Assembly (NCBI RefSeq): GCF_004138485.1
Contig: NZ_RYEV01000004.1
Span: 1,459,010-1,523,009 of the forward strand
Direction: 5' to 3'
DNA from: Peristeroidobacter soli
GTDB lineage: Bacteria; Pseudomonadota; Gammaproteobacteria; Steroidobacterales; Steroidobacteraceae
DNA length: 64,000 bases
A program made the position numbers and the translations under genes. The notes under the pieces were generated by a model that was not told the DNA's origin, ran no database searches, and worked only from the letters and a program-made list of their open reading frames with translations. Shown here piece after piece: positions 18,486-26,238 of the stretch. How positions within the stretch are numbered: position 1 is the stretch's first letter; every line of letters starts with the position of its first letter.

Positions 18486-19424
18486 TCAGGTTTCCACAAG
18501 CTCGATCAGCTCCCCGGCATTGCCGTACATCGTCGCGCAGGTCTTGCCGGAAAAAGGTTCGAGAGCATTCGGAGCAGCGGGCGCAATGAAGTCGCGCGAG
18601 TGCCTGGCCAGGTCGGAGCAGGAGAAAGTGACAACCGCCATGCCGGCCGGCAGCCCCTTCCCGATGCGCTCACGTTTCTTGCCGCTCGGCCCGTGCTGGT
18701 CCACTTCGATCTTGGCGCCGTCTTTCAAAGTGACGACGGACAGCGCCATGCTGGGCAGCTTGCGGATGGGGCTCGCGGTGTTGCCGAAGCGGTCCTTGTA
18801 CCACTGCAACGAGCCCGGCAGGTCCGGCGACAGTTGCGTGGCGATGAAACATCGACCCACGAACGATTTCGCCACGGCCAGATCGGGACGGGTCTCGGTG
18901 ATCCAGGTGAGCGCCAGGCGTTCGCCTGCCGGACCGACGGCGCCCATCGCTTTCAGATAGGAATAGGTCGGCACCAGTTGCGGCGGCCCGCGGACGATGA
19001 ACGGCGAATCCTTCAGCCGCTGATACAGCTCGTCGCTGTTTTGAACGGTGATCTCGGTGGTGCGCCAGCCGAACGTATCTTTATCGTCGTGGCCGGCCGG
19101 GGCTGCCTGTTCGACGAAACGCAGGTACGTCGGCTCACCGCTGTCCGGCCCGAGAATGACGTATCCCTTGCCGGCCAGATCGGGTGCGCCCCAACTCGCC
19201 GCGGTCGCGGCCGGCAGCTTGCCTCGACTGACGAGGCGATAGCCCATGTACTTCGTCCAGGCCTGCTCCACTTCGGGCAAGCTCTTCGCCGTATGCGTGA
19301 CGGCACGAATCGCGCCGAGCGTCGCATTTGGCGCGGGCGGTGCCGGTTGCGCACGTGCCGACATGCCCACCGACAGCACTGCGCTGCCACCCAACATCTG
19401 CAACACATCGCGTCGATTGATCAT
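18486..19424 (-). CDS. TAT-exported VOC (glyoxalase/extradiol-like) protein
   Basis: Protein of 312 aa with a twin-arginine-like signal (MINRRDVLQMLGGSAVLSVG, cleaved near SARAQ). Two vicinal-oxygen-chelate modules follow: about 40-150 (AVTHTAKSLPEVEQAWTKYM to FGWRTTEITVQN) and about 160-310 (GRCFIATQLSPDLPGSLQWY to GNAGELIELVE). The end-of-module Glu (IELVE) fits a metal ligand. It is the intact relative of the deleted gene at 10636-11279. It lies between the NIPSNAP-like and cupin genes in one operon. VOC enzymes include dioxygenases, lyases and epimerases; the reaction here is not known. Confidence 0.82.
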   Translation of the reverse strand: MINRRDVLQMLGGSAVLSVGMSARAQPAPPAPNATLGAIRAVTHTAKSLPEVEQAWTKYMGYRLVSRGKLPAATAASWGAPDLAGKGYVILGPDSGEPTYLRFVEQAAPAGHDDKDTFGWRTTEITVQNSDELYQRLKDSPFIVRGPPQLVPTYSYLKAMGAVGPAGERLALTWITETRPDLAVAKSFVGRCFIATQLSPDLPGSLQWYKDRFGNTASPIRKLPSMALSVVTLKDGAKIEVDQHGPSGKKRERIGKGLPAGMAVVTFSCSDLARHSRDFIAPAAPNALEPFSGKTCATMYGNAGELIELVET

Positions 19425-19470
19425 CGCAGCTCCCGCGTTTGATTTGAGAAGTGGTTCGAGTCGTGGCCGC

Positions 19471-20583
19471 TCAGGGCAGCGGCACCAGGCTGGTCTCGAT
19501 GGCCCGATACTGCATGTCCCAATGATTGAGTGCGTGGGGGAACAGCACTTTGGTGACGCGCTCGAGACGATCGCCCTGGTTGCCGAGCGCCTCCCAGTTC
19601 TTCTGCATGATCTCCAGCAGCTTCGCGCCCGGTGGCGTTTCGTAATAAGTGATGATGGTGTAGGTGTTCTTGAAGAACGATCCGAAGTTGATGGAGGTGT
19701 CGGTGCGCACCTCGCCGTCCATCGTCACGCCGGGCTGCGGCACATAGAGCTGCGAGGATCCGCCGAGCTCTTCATTCTTATAACCAGTGCGGGCCGCCTC
19801 CGCTCCCTGCGGCGCCAGGGTCGTCACGATCGTCACTCCCCGGTAGCCGGGAATGCCTTTCATCACGGCATAGGTTTCGTTGTACGCCTCGAGAAAGGCC
19901 GACAGCTGCTTCGCCTCGACCTGGAAATATTCCTTGAACCAGTTGGTGCTGGAAGGATGCGGCTCGAGCGACAGTCCATCGGCGTCCTTGCCGCCGCTGG
20001 CCGTGCCCGGCTCGACCGGCAGACCGGTCTTGATCAGATGAAAACGTTCTTCCCAGAAATTGTTGGCCAGCGGATAAAGCGTGCGCGCCAGATACTCGGC
20101 GTACTTCTCTCCTTTGTGAGCGGCCGCGTGCCGGCTCTCGAGGTTGCCGCGGAAGGTCGCGGCGTCCTGCCACGTCTGCAGACTGTGCACGATCACGACA
20201 TTGTGAGTCCGGCGCAGCAGGTTGCCGACGTTGATGACCTTCCTGGTCAGCGTCTCGCCTTCGAGGTGCACGCCGTAGTGCCCGAGAAACATTTTTTCGC
20301 CGAACAGGTTCGGCCGCGACGGATTCTCCGGATCGGGCGTATTGGTGAGGAACGTGTAGCCGCGGTATCCGGGAATCCGACGAGCCAGCGAATACACATC
20401 GCGTTTATAGACTTTGACGAATTCATCGAAGCGCTCCGGCTTCACATCCCAGTATTCCTCGACCCAGGCGGCCGGCCCGGTGCGCAGCCCCGCGGGCTCC
20501 TCAGCCCGGGATTCATTGGTCAGAAAGGCGGCACAGAGCAATACCAGCGACAACGTCAGCAGACCGCGGCGTGATCGAATCAC
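19471..20583 (-). CDS. Exported two-domain NIPSNAP/EthD-like (dimeric alpha/beta barrel) protein
   Basis: Exported protein (370 aa) with a signal peptide ending SRAEE. Two related modules each begin with a W-EEY/W-KEYF strand and carry an IPGYRG signature: WVEEYWDVKPERFDEFVKVY with RRIPGYRGYTFLT, and WFKEYFQVEAKQLSAFLEAY with KGIPGYRGVTIVT. This is the beta-alpha-beta pattern of dimeric alpha/beta barrel proteins such as NIPSNAP, EthD and small oxygenases. Each half also ends similarly (TLYPLANNFWEERFHLI and VLFPHALNHWDMQYRAI). It is first gene of the operon with VOC and cupin, with regulon element 4 upstream. I do not recognise a characterised relative. Confidence 0.7.
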   Translation of the reverse strand: MIRSRRGLLTLSLVLLCAAFLTNESRAEEPAGLRTGPAAWVEEYWDVKPERFDEFVKVYKRDVYSLARRIPGYRGYTFLTNTPDPENPSRPNLFGEKMFLGHYGVHLEGETLTRKVINVGNLLRRTHNVVIVHSLQTWQDAATFRGNLESRHAAAHKGEKYAEYLARTLYPLANNFWEERFHLIKTGLPVEPGTASGGKDADGLSLEPHPSSTNWFKEYFQVEAKQLSAFLEAYNETYAVMKGIPGYRGVTIVTTLAPQGAEAARTGYKNEELGGSSQLYVPQPGVTMDGEVRTDTSINFGSFFKNTYTIITYYETPPGAKLLEIMQKNWEALGNQGDRLERVTKVLFPHALNHWDMQYRAIETSLVPLP

Positions 20584-20648
20584 AATCCATCTCCCCTGGC
20601 TCTTGTTGTGACCGCGACTTGCATCGCAGCTGAAAGTCAGGCTAGCTC

Positions 20649-20677
20649 ACCTAGTTATCTACGTCAATTACGTTATC
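20649..20677. promoter_or_regulatory. Regulon element 4
   Basis: Reads ACCTAGTTATCTACGT at 20649-20664, then AATTACGTTATCC, giving one good element plus a second half. It lies between the divergent starts of the NIPSNAP-VOC-cupin operon (20583) and the lipocalin-like gene (20702) and could serve both. Confidence 0.6.
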
Positions 20678-20701
20678 CAGACTCAGTCGCGAGAGGCCGG
20701 C

Positions 20702-21202
20702 GTGCTCAGATCGATCGTTACATTCGCGTTGGTTGCATTGCTGACGACATTGGCGTCGCCGGCGCATGCGGCGAGCGATGCTCTGCTCGGCCAGTGGGTG
20801 TTCGACGCCAGCCGCTCGACGTTTGACGGCGCCATGCCCTACCGCAGCGGCAGATACACATTCACGCGCACCGCCGGTGGCGTGCAAGTGCTGGCGGAAA
20901 TCGTCGAAGCGAACGGTCAGCTGTTGCGCTTCGAATATCTGGATCGCGAGGACGGCAGCTTCGTGCCAGTGAGCGGCAACCCGTTCTATGACAGTCAATC
21001 GACAGCCTGGGTCGACAGTCGCACCGCCGTGCGCACCGAGCAGCGCCAGGGCCAAGTCACCGGCACTACGACATTCAGTGTTTGCGCGGATGGACGCTCC
21101 TACTCGGCACGAGCCAGTCGCAGGCTGCCGAACGGGCGTTTGTACACCTCGGTGATCTTCTGGAACCGGGCGCAGACCGCGCCGGGGTCTCGGCGTCAGT
21201 GA
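20702..21202 (+). CDS. Exported lipocalin-like protein, 166 aa
   Basis: Small exported protein (GTG start, signal peptide ending PAHAAS) homologous to the first domain of the diheme cytochrome fusion at 9544-10632. Shared features are LLG-W--D-SRSTFDGAMPYRSG, the FVPVSGNPFYDSQS motif and the closing VIFWNR. It is probably a small beta-barrel that binds a ligand or a partner in the periplasm; no enzyme motif is visible. It lies just before the FadR-type regulator gene and downstream of regulon element 4. Confidence 0.75.
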   Translation: MLRSIVTFALVALLTTLASPAHAASDALLGQWVFDASRSTFDGAMPYRSGRYTFTRTAGGVQVLAEIVEANGQLLRFEYLDREDGSFVPVSGNPFYDSQSTAWVDSRTAVRTEQRQGQVTGTTTFSVCADGRSYSARASRRLPNGRLYTSVIFWNRAQTAPGSRRQ

Positions 21203-21210
21203 TCGCGGTG

Positions 21211-21239
21211 TATACTTACACCTAGTTAACTTTCATAGA
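21211..21239 (+). promoter_or_regulatory. Promoter -10 box overlapped by regulon element 5 (autoregulation site)
   Basis: A good -10 box TATACT at 21211-21216 is followed three bases later by ACCTAGTTAACTTTCAT (21221-21237), which would cover the transcription start. The FadR-type gene begins at 21254. A repressor bound here would block its own promoter, which is the usual logic for FCD-domain regulators. Confidence 0.65.
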
Positions 21240-21253
21240 CATGGAAAACCAAT

Positions 21254-22060
21254 ATGACCAGGACGAGCGCCGCTCCCGTCAAGGCCGCACGCCCGCGGCA
21301 GGCCATCCAGAAGTCCACCAGCGTGGTGGCACCGAAGCTGTCACACATCATCGCCGACCGGCTGCGCGAGCAGATTGCCCGCGGCGAATTGCGCCACGGT
21401 GACACCCTGCCGCCCGAGGCAGAGCTGGTACGGCAGTTCGGCGTGTCCCGCCCCATCCTTCGCGAGTCGTTGCGCGTGCTCGAGGCGGAAAGTCTGATTG
21501 CGCTGGGCCGGGGGGCGCGCGCCGGCGCCATGGTGCTGTCGCCGAGCACCAACACAGCGGCGAAGTACGGCGGGTTATATCTTGCGACTCACGGCACGAC
21601 GCTTGGAGAGATTCACGAGGTGCGCACGCTGCTGGAGCCGACACTGGCGGCGCTGCTTGCCGAACGCCACGACCAGACAGTCCTCGACGATCTGGCCGAA
21701 TGCGTGGCGGACCAGCATACCGCGGCGGAGGCACGTGATCACGCCGCCACGATCGGCGCCATCAACGAATTCCATCAACGCATGATCGGCCATTCGAAGA
21801 ACAGCGCCCTGCGCCTGCTGGTTGGCATCATCAGCGAGCTGTCGGTGTCGAGCTATCCGAAGCTGTTGCTGAGCCGGCCGAACCAGAAGGCCATCTGGAC
21901 TCGAACCGAGGAGTCCGTCGCTGCCCACGAACAGGTGTTGAAGTTGATCGCGGGTGGCAAATCGGCCCAGGCGGAAACGTTCTGGCGCAAGTACATGCAG
22001 GAGACCGCGGACTTCCTGGTGAAGCACGGCCTGGCCAGCATGCGCGTCGACAGCATCTGA
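21254..22060 (+). CDS. FadR-subfamily GntR transcriptional regulator (FCD domain)
   Basis: Regulator (268 aa). The N-terminal winged helix contains LSHIIADRLREQIARGELRH, GDTLPPEAELVRQFGVSRPI and LRESLRVLEAESLI. The all-helical FCD ligand domain covers about residues 110-255, with the metal-site region around EIHEVRTLLEPTLAAL, INEFHQRMIGHS and VAAHEQVLKLIAGG; the His residues fit the usual metal ligands. FCD regulators usually bind palindromic operators and are released by a pathway acid. A palindromic element overlaps its own promoter and recurs before all transcription units from 9.4 to 34.3 kb, so this is the best candidate for the regulon's repressor. Confidence 0.92.
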   Translation: MTRTSAAPVKAARPRQAIQKSTSVVAPKLSHIIADRLREQIARGELRHGDTLPPEAELVRQFGVSRPILRESLRVLEAESLIALGRGARAGAMVLSPSTNTAAKYGGLYLATHGTTLGEIHEVRTLLEPTLAALLAERHDQTVLDDLAECVADQHTAAEARDHAATIGAINEFHQRMIGHSKNSALRLLVGIISELSVSSYPKLLLSRPNQKAIWTRTEESVAAHEQVLKLIAGGKSAQAETFWRKYMQETADFLVKHGLASMRVDSI

Positions 22061-22074
22061 CCCCCACTCCGAAG

Positions 22075-22101
22075 GGTCGACAGCACTGATCGCTGTCGAC
22101 C
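22075..22101. terminator. Hairpin between convergent regulator and methyltransferase genes
   Basis: A perfect 10-bp stem GGTCGACAGC / GCTGTCGACC with a 7-base loop lies between the convergent stops at 22060 and 22124. There is no clear T run on either strand, so terminator function is only likely from its position. Confidence 0.45.
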
Positions 22102-22123
22102 GCTGCGCCGAGGGCCCGCAACT

Positions 22124-23191
22124 TCAGGCAGGCTTGCGCGCGCTGATATAAGTCCAGGGAAAGCGCCACGCCTTCACGGCCGCGAGATCGACGTCGGCCG
22201 TTTCGCTGAACGGTTCGATCCTGATATCCACGAACCCCTTCGCAGCGAGCGTCTTCGGCAGGTCCAGCTCCGCCAGCGGCTGCATGTAGGGTTCGTTGTT
22301 GCGACGGCCATGCCCGTAGTGCAGGAAGCGCGTGAACGGATCGGGCATGTGCCAGAAATCCAGGTGTACCATCCGCCCGCCCGGCTCGAGCAGCCGGAAA
22401 CACTCATCGAGGACCCGATCCAGCACCTTGAGCGGGATCTCGTGCAGGAACATCGTCGATGTGACCAGATCGAAACTGGCGTCGGCGAAACCGGGATTGC
22501 TGGCATCGCGCTGGGCAAAACTGACATTGGTCAGTCCCGCCTTGGTCGCGTTGCTCGCTGCCAGCTTCAGGCAGGGCGCGGCGAGATCGATGCCGCGAAT
22601 CGATGCCTCCGGCAGTTTGCTGGCAAACGGCATCGTGCTCTTGCCGAAGCCGCAGGCGAGATCGAGCACGCGCGCCGGCCTGCCGCCCTCGAGAATCTTG
22701 TCGGTGAAGCGGGCGTGCAGATCGCCGTGCGAGGCGCCTAACAGCGGCGTCGTGCTGCGCGCACCGTGTTGATACACAAGTCCTGCCGTGGGCTCGGACC
22801 ACACACCGCCCGGGTGTTGATGAATATCGGTCGCGACGTAATAAGAAGGCATGCGCAGCGCCGGATCCAGCTCAAGATTCGACGACTGTCCCGCCGCGCC
22901 GTCGAGGTCTTTCAACACCTCATCGGCATGCTCGCGATAGTAATGCGCCAGACCGTAACGCCCGGAATACTTGGCGATCTGCAGGTGGCGCTCCAGCCAG
23001 GCGAAGTATCGATACACGGTTAGATCTTCCGCGACCGCCGCCACTTGCGGGACCGTGGTCGGCTCGACGCCCTGCGCGGCGCACCGCTCACCATACTGCT
23101 CTCGCAAGTTGGTATAGAGCTGCGTGGTCCAGAAGCCCTTGGCCGCCAGAATGAAACGCTGCGCGGAATCGAATGAAGTCTCGGCGGTCAC
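22124..23191 (-). CDS. Class I SAM-dependent methyltransferase
   Basis: Cytoplasmic methyltransferase-like protein (355 aa, GTG start). A long N-terminal helical part of about 150 residues has no motif I recognise. The Rossmann core has motif I LDLACGFGKSTMPFA, an acidic strand end IRGIDLAAPC, ISFAQRDA-like motif II and FDLVTSTMFLHEIP then LEPGGRMVHLDFW. The GTG overlaps the stop of the 108-aa gene by 4 bases (GTGA), so the two are co-translated. The substrate is unknown. A methyl transfer (or demethylation by-product handling) would link loosely to the formaldehyde genes at 6.4-8.2 kb, but that is speculation. Confidence 0.85.
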   Translation of the reverse strand: MTAETSFDSAQRFILAAKGFWTTQLYTNLREQYGERCAAQGVEPTTVPQVAAVAEDLTVYRYFAWLERHLQIAKYSGRYGLAHYYREHADEVLKDLDGAAGQSSNLELDPALRMPSYYVATDIHQHPGGVWSEPTAGLVYQHGARSTTPLLGASHGDLHARFTDKILEGGRPARVLDLACGFGKSTMPFASKLPEASIRGIDLAAPCLKLAASNATKAGLTNVSFAQRDASNPGFADASFDLVTSTMFLHEIPLKVLDRVLDECFRLLEPGGRMVHLDFWHMPDPFTRFLHYGHGRRNNEPYMQPLAELDLPKTLAAKGFVDIRIEPFSETADVDLAAVKAWRFPWTYISARKPA

Positions 23192-23514
23192 TGCGGATTC
23201 TCCTCTGTACGCGCGGTGCGGGCGAGACTGAATCTGCCAGCGGCGCCGCGCGCCTGTTGCACACCCAATAGCGGACGAAACAACGCTTCCGCCAGCGCCG
23301 CGGCATCGGCGTGCTCTGCGGCATGCGCCTCTGCATCGGGAACCAGGCCGGCGGCGCTCAGCCGACGCTCGAGCACGTGCACGCGATCGAGCAACACGTA
23401 ATGCTCGGTCGCGAGCGCGAGGACCACGCCCATCAGCCGGTCCACGGCCGGATCTTCGAAGAACACCTGCTCGCTGCGCTGCTCGCCGTCGCTCTTGTCG
23501 CTCGTCATATACAT
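23188..23514 (-). CDS. Small hypothetical protein, 108 aa, coupled to methyltransferase
   Basis: Unrecognised acidic helical protein: a likely coiled-coil stretch covers FFEDPAVDRLMGVVLALATE to HVLERRLSAAG, then an Ala-rich tail. There is no signal peptide and no enzyme motif. Either of the ATGs at 23514 or 23508 could be used. Its stop overlaps the methyltransferase start (GTGA), suggesting a partner or accessory subunit. Regulon elements 6a and 6b lie between it and the divergent MFS gene. Confidence 0.65.
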   Translation of the reverse strand: MYMTSDKSDGEQRSEQVFFEDPAVDRLMGVVLALATEHYVLLDRVHVLERRLSAAGLVPDAEAHAAEHADAAALAEALFRPLLGVQQARGAAGRFSLARTARTEENPQ

Positions 23515-23566
23515 CCGCCCTCGCCCACTCGGTGGCGCGATTGTAGAGGGCGCCGGGTTAAATATT

Positions 23567-23585
23567 CAACCTAGTTAACTATGTT
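23567..23585. promoter_or_regulatory. Regulon element 6a
   Basis: Reads CAACCTAGTTAACTATGTT, one of the closest matches to the shared element. It lies 53 bases before the start of the small protein/methyltransferase unit and is paired with element 6b 58 bases away, in front of the divergent MFS transporter. Confidence 0.65.
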
Positions 23586-23624
23586 CTTCCCCGTAACGGC
23601 TCCGGGGAGTTGCGCACTTACGGT

Positions 23625-23642
23625 AAACCTAGTTAACTTCGT
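23625..23642. promoter_or_regulatory. Regulon element 6b
   Basis: Reads AAACCTAGTTAACTTCGT, a second close copy 27 bases before the MFS start codon at 23669. The 58-base centre-to-centre spacing from 6a is about five and a half helical turns. Confidence 0.65.
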
Positions 23643-23668
23643 CGGGAATATAACGGGGAGCGGATTGC

Positions 23669-25015
23669 ATGAACACAGACGAGCGCGACCAGGGCGACTA
23701 CCCGAGCGCGACCTATAGCTGGTATGTGGTCGCAGTACTGACGCTCACCTACACCGTCTCCTTCGTCGACCGGCAGATCATGGCGCTGCTGATCGAGCCG
23801 ATCCGCCGCGACCTGCAGATCTCCGACACGCAAGTGAGCTTGCTGATCGGACTGGCGTTCGCAGTGTTCTACACGCTGCTCGGCGTTCCCATCGCCCGCC
23901 TCGCCGACCGCCGCAGCCGGCGCGTGATCATCGCGGCCGGCATCACCATCTGGTGCTTCATGACCGCGGCATGTGGCGTAGCCCGCAACTATCTGCAACT
24001 GTTCGCGGCCCGAATCGGCGTCGGCGTCGGTGAAGCCGCACTGAGCCCGAGCGCGCTGTCGATGCTCAGCGATTACTTTCCGAAGCGCACGCGAGGCCGG
24101 GCGGTCGCCGTCTACAACACAGGCATCACGTTGGGTACCGGCCTGGCGATGATCGTCGGCGGCCAGGTCGTCATGCACGTCGCCAATGCGCCGCCAGTGG
24201 TGCTGCCGGTCGTCGGCCAGCTGTACGCCTGGCAGACGGTGTTCATCGTCGTCGGCCTGCCAGGTTTGCTGATGGCGTTGCTGATGACGACGGTGAAAGA
24301 GCCGCGACGGCGCGAACAGATGGTCAACGAGCGCGGCGATGCCAACCTGGCCTTCAGCGAGGTCGTGAAGTTCGTCGGCGACCGCTTCCGCATGTACGGC
24401 AGCCATTTCTTCGGCATGTCGACGGTGGCCATTCTCGCTTACGGCTTGTTTGCCTGGGTGCCCTCGATGTTCATTCGCACCTGGGGCTGGACGATTGCGG
24501 AGATCGGCCTTGCCTACGGCATCGTCACACTGGTGGCGGGCCCCGTGGCAGTGCTGTTCGTTTCCATGGTGAGCGAGCGGCTCATTGCGCGCGGCTATCA
24601 GGACGCACAGATGCGGACCGCGCTGATTTCCATTCTGGTCGGCGTAGCCGGCGCCATTGCTACCGCGCTATCGCCCTCGCCCGAGCTCGCCGTCGCGATG
24701 CTGCTGCCAGCATCGGTGGGCACGACAGCGGCAACTGCCGCAGGACTCTCGGGCCTCATGACAGTCACGCCCAACCAGATGCGCGCACAAACATCTGCTC
24801 TCTATTATCTGGTCGTAAATCTGTTCGGCTTGACGGTCGGCCCGACCGGCATCGCGATGTTCACGGACTATGTGTTCGCGGACACGAACATGCTGCGCTA
24901 CTCGGTCGCGTCGGTTGCCACGATCGCGGGTGTGATCGCAGCCATCGTGCTCTCTTACAACTTGAAGCACTATCGCCGCAGCTTCGCGGAGTCGCAGAGC
25001 TGGAGCGTGAGCTGA
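23669..25015 (+). CDS. MFS transporter
   Basis: Inner-membrane permease (448 aa, 12 predicted helices) of the major facilitator superfamily. It has the usual opening VLTLTYTVSFVDRQIMALLI, the loop 2-3 motif GVPIARLADRRSRR, and LFAARIGVGVGEAALSPSALSM followed by LSDYFPKRTRGRAVAVYN. The pattern resembles the spinster-like/anion:cation families often found with TonB receptors in catabolic loci. It probably moves the periplasmic product into the cytoplasm; the substrate is unknown. It is preceded by two regulon elements and converges with the cupin gene behind a shared terminator. Confidence 0.92.
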   Translation: MNTDERDQGDYPSATYSWYVVAVLTLTYTVSFVDRQIMALLIEPIRRDLQISDTQVSLLIGLAFAVFYTLLGVPIARLADRRSRRVIIAAGITIWCFMTAACGVARNYLQLFAARIGVGVGEAALSPSALSMLSDYFPKRTRGRAVAVYNTGITLGTGLAMIVGGQVVMHVANAPPVVLPVVGQLYAWQTVFIVVGLPGLLMALLMTTVKEPRRREQMVNERGDANLAFSEVVKFVGDRFRMYGSHFFGMSTVAILAYGLFAWVPSMFIRTWGWTIAEIGLAYGIVTLVAGPVAVLFVSMVSERLIARGYQDAQMRTALISILVGVAGAIATALSPSPELAVAMLLPASVGTTAATAAGLSGLMTVTPNQMRAQTSALYYLVVNLFGLTVGPTGIAMFTDYVFADTNMLRYSVASVATIAGVIAAIVLSYNLKHYRRSFAESQSWSVS

Positions 25016-25021
25016 GCCCAC

Positions 25022-25054
25022 AAAAAACCCGTCATCCAGCCACTGGATGACGGG
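25022..25054 (-). terminator. Rho-independent terminator between MFS and second cupin gene
   Basis: A perfect 12-bp stem CCCGTCATCCAG / CTGGATGACGGG with a 3-base loop at 25028-25054. On the minus strand it is followed by six T residues (A run 25022-25027), so it terminates the cupin-2 transcript; it may also slow transcription from the convergent MFS gene. Confidence 0.9.
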
Positions 25055-25072
25055 CGCTCGAGACGCTCAGTC

Positions 25073-26197
25073 CTATTGAATCCGCTTCACATCTTCGATC
25101 GGGCCGCCGCCGTGCTTCAGGCCCTTGGCGTACGTGACTTCCAGCCAGATCGCGCCACGCTCACTGACCGAGCCGGGGCCATAGCCCCAGATCGAACGCG
25201 GCGGCTGATAGATGAAATAGTCCTCGGATACTTTGACAGCCTTGCCCGCGTCCTTCGGATCCTTGAACTGCCACACCTTCATCTCGCCCCATACCATGTA
25301 GCGCAGGCGATTGGCGTTTTCGAAATACGTCTTCTGCCACTCGGGCGGCGCGGTCCAGCCCGGCGGAATCTTCACCAGCTGCGAACGAAAGCCGTCGGCG
25401 GTCGCATCGTCCAGCCATTTCACGAACCGACCCGGCACTTGCGGATCTTCTTCCCAATCCACGTCGCGCACGCTGTCGAGCAACCACGGACGAGTGAACT
25501 GCTTCACCTGACGATAGTCGCCGACCGTGCCGGGCGGCGGACCTTTGCCGTCGCGCCCGCGATACACGCCGGGCTCGCCATTGCGGTTCGTGTTGATCAC
25601 GTGACCGTCGCCTTCTTCGAAGATGATCAGGTTGTAAGGCAGCTGGTTACGCATGCCGCCGACGTTCCAGGAGCCGCCGTGCAATGAATAGGGAGGCCGC
25701 GACAGCCAGCCGCCTTCCTTCTTGCGATAGAGCATGCCGTTGTGCTGCTCGGGGCTGACGGGCTCGGGCATGATGGAGTCGCCCTTCAGCGTGTAACCCC
25801 ACTCGTAGAACTCGTGGTAGTGAGACACGCCATCGGGCTTGCCCAGGTTCATGTTGAACGTCGGCTGATATTCGAGATGAATCAGCTGGCCCACCGGCAG
25901 CTCGCTGCCCGGCCCGGCTTCGGGACTCTGGAAAATGGTTTTGGAGGTCGGTCCGAGCGGCGGCTTCTTCAGCGCCGAGCCCGGCGTCGCGTCGAACGGA
26001 TACTCGCGCACGTACACGAAGCCGAGTTGATTCCAGGTGTCCGGCCTGGCCTCGAGAATGCCGATGATGGGCTTGGTGTTCGCCGGCGGCGCCGGAGTCG
26101 TGTCCTGCTTGGCGTTCTGTGCCAGCGCCGCGCTGCTGAGCACCGCGGTCACTGCGACGGCGAGCCACGAGCGCCGCCAACTCTTAGGTTTGTTCAT
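25073..26197 (-). CDS. Exported bicupin protein (copy 2)
   Basis: Exported protein (374 aa) with a signal peptide ending SAALAQ and an added Pro/Ala linker. It is a homologue of the cupin at 17425-18465: first barrel SHYHEFYEWGYTLKGDS and LSRPPYSLHGGSW, second barrel with YFENANRLRYMVWGEMKVWQ and FIYQPPRSIWGYG, ending IWLEVTYAKG. The first barrel keeps the His/Glu cluster for a metal. The gene is 41 bases downstream of a TonB receptor on the same strand, so receptor and cupin form a pair. Enzymatic activity is unproven. Confidence 0.8.
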   Translation of the reverse strand: MNKPKSWRRSWLAVAVTAVLSSAALAQNAKQDTTPAPPANTKPIIGILEARPDTWNQLGFVYVREYPFDATPGSALKKPPLGPTSKTIFQSPEAGPGSELPVGQLIHLEYQPTFNMNLGKPDGVSHYHEFYEWGYTLKGDSIMPEPVSPEQHNGMLYRKKEGGWLSRPPYSLHGGSWNVGGMRNQLPYNLIIFEEGDGHVINTNRNGEPGVYRGRDGKGPPPGTVGDYRQVKQFTRPWLLDSVRDVDWEEDPQVPGRFVKWLDDATADGFRSQLVKIPPGWTAPPEWQKTYFENANRLRYMVWGEMKVWQFKDPKDAGKAVKVSEDYFIYQPPRSIWGYGPGSVSERGAIWLEVTYAKGLKHGGGPIEDVKRIQ

Positions 26198-26238
26198 TGT
26201 CCGCTCCCACTAGATTCGTAAAACGATCGAATCGATTC

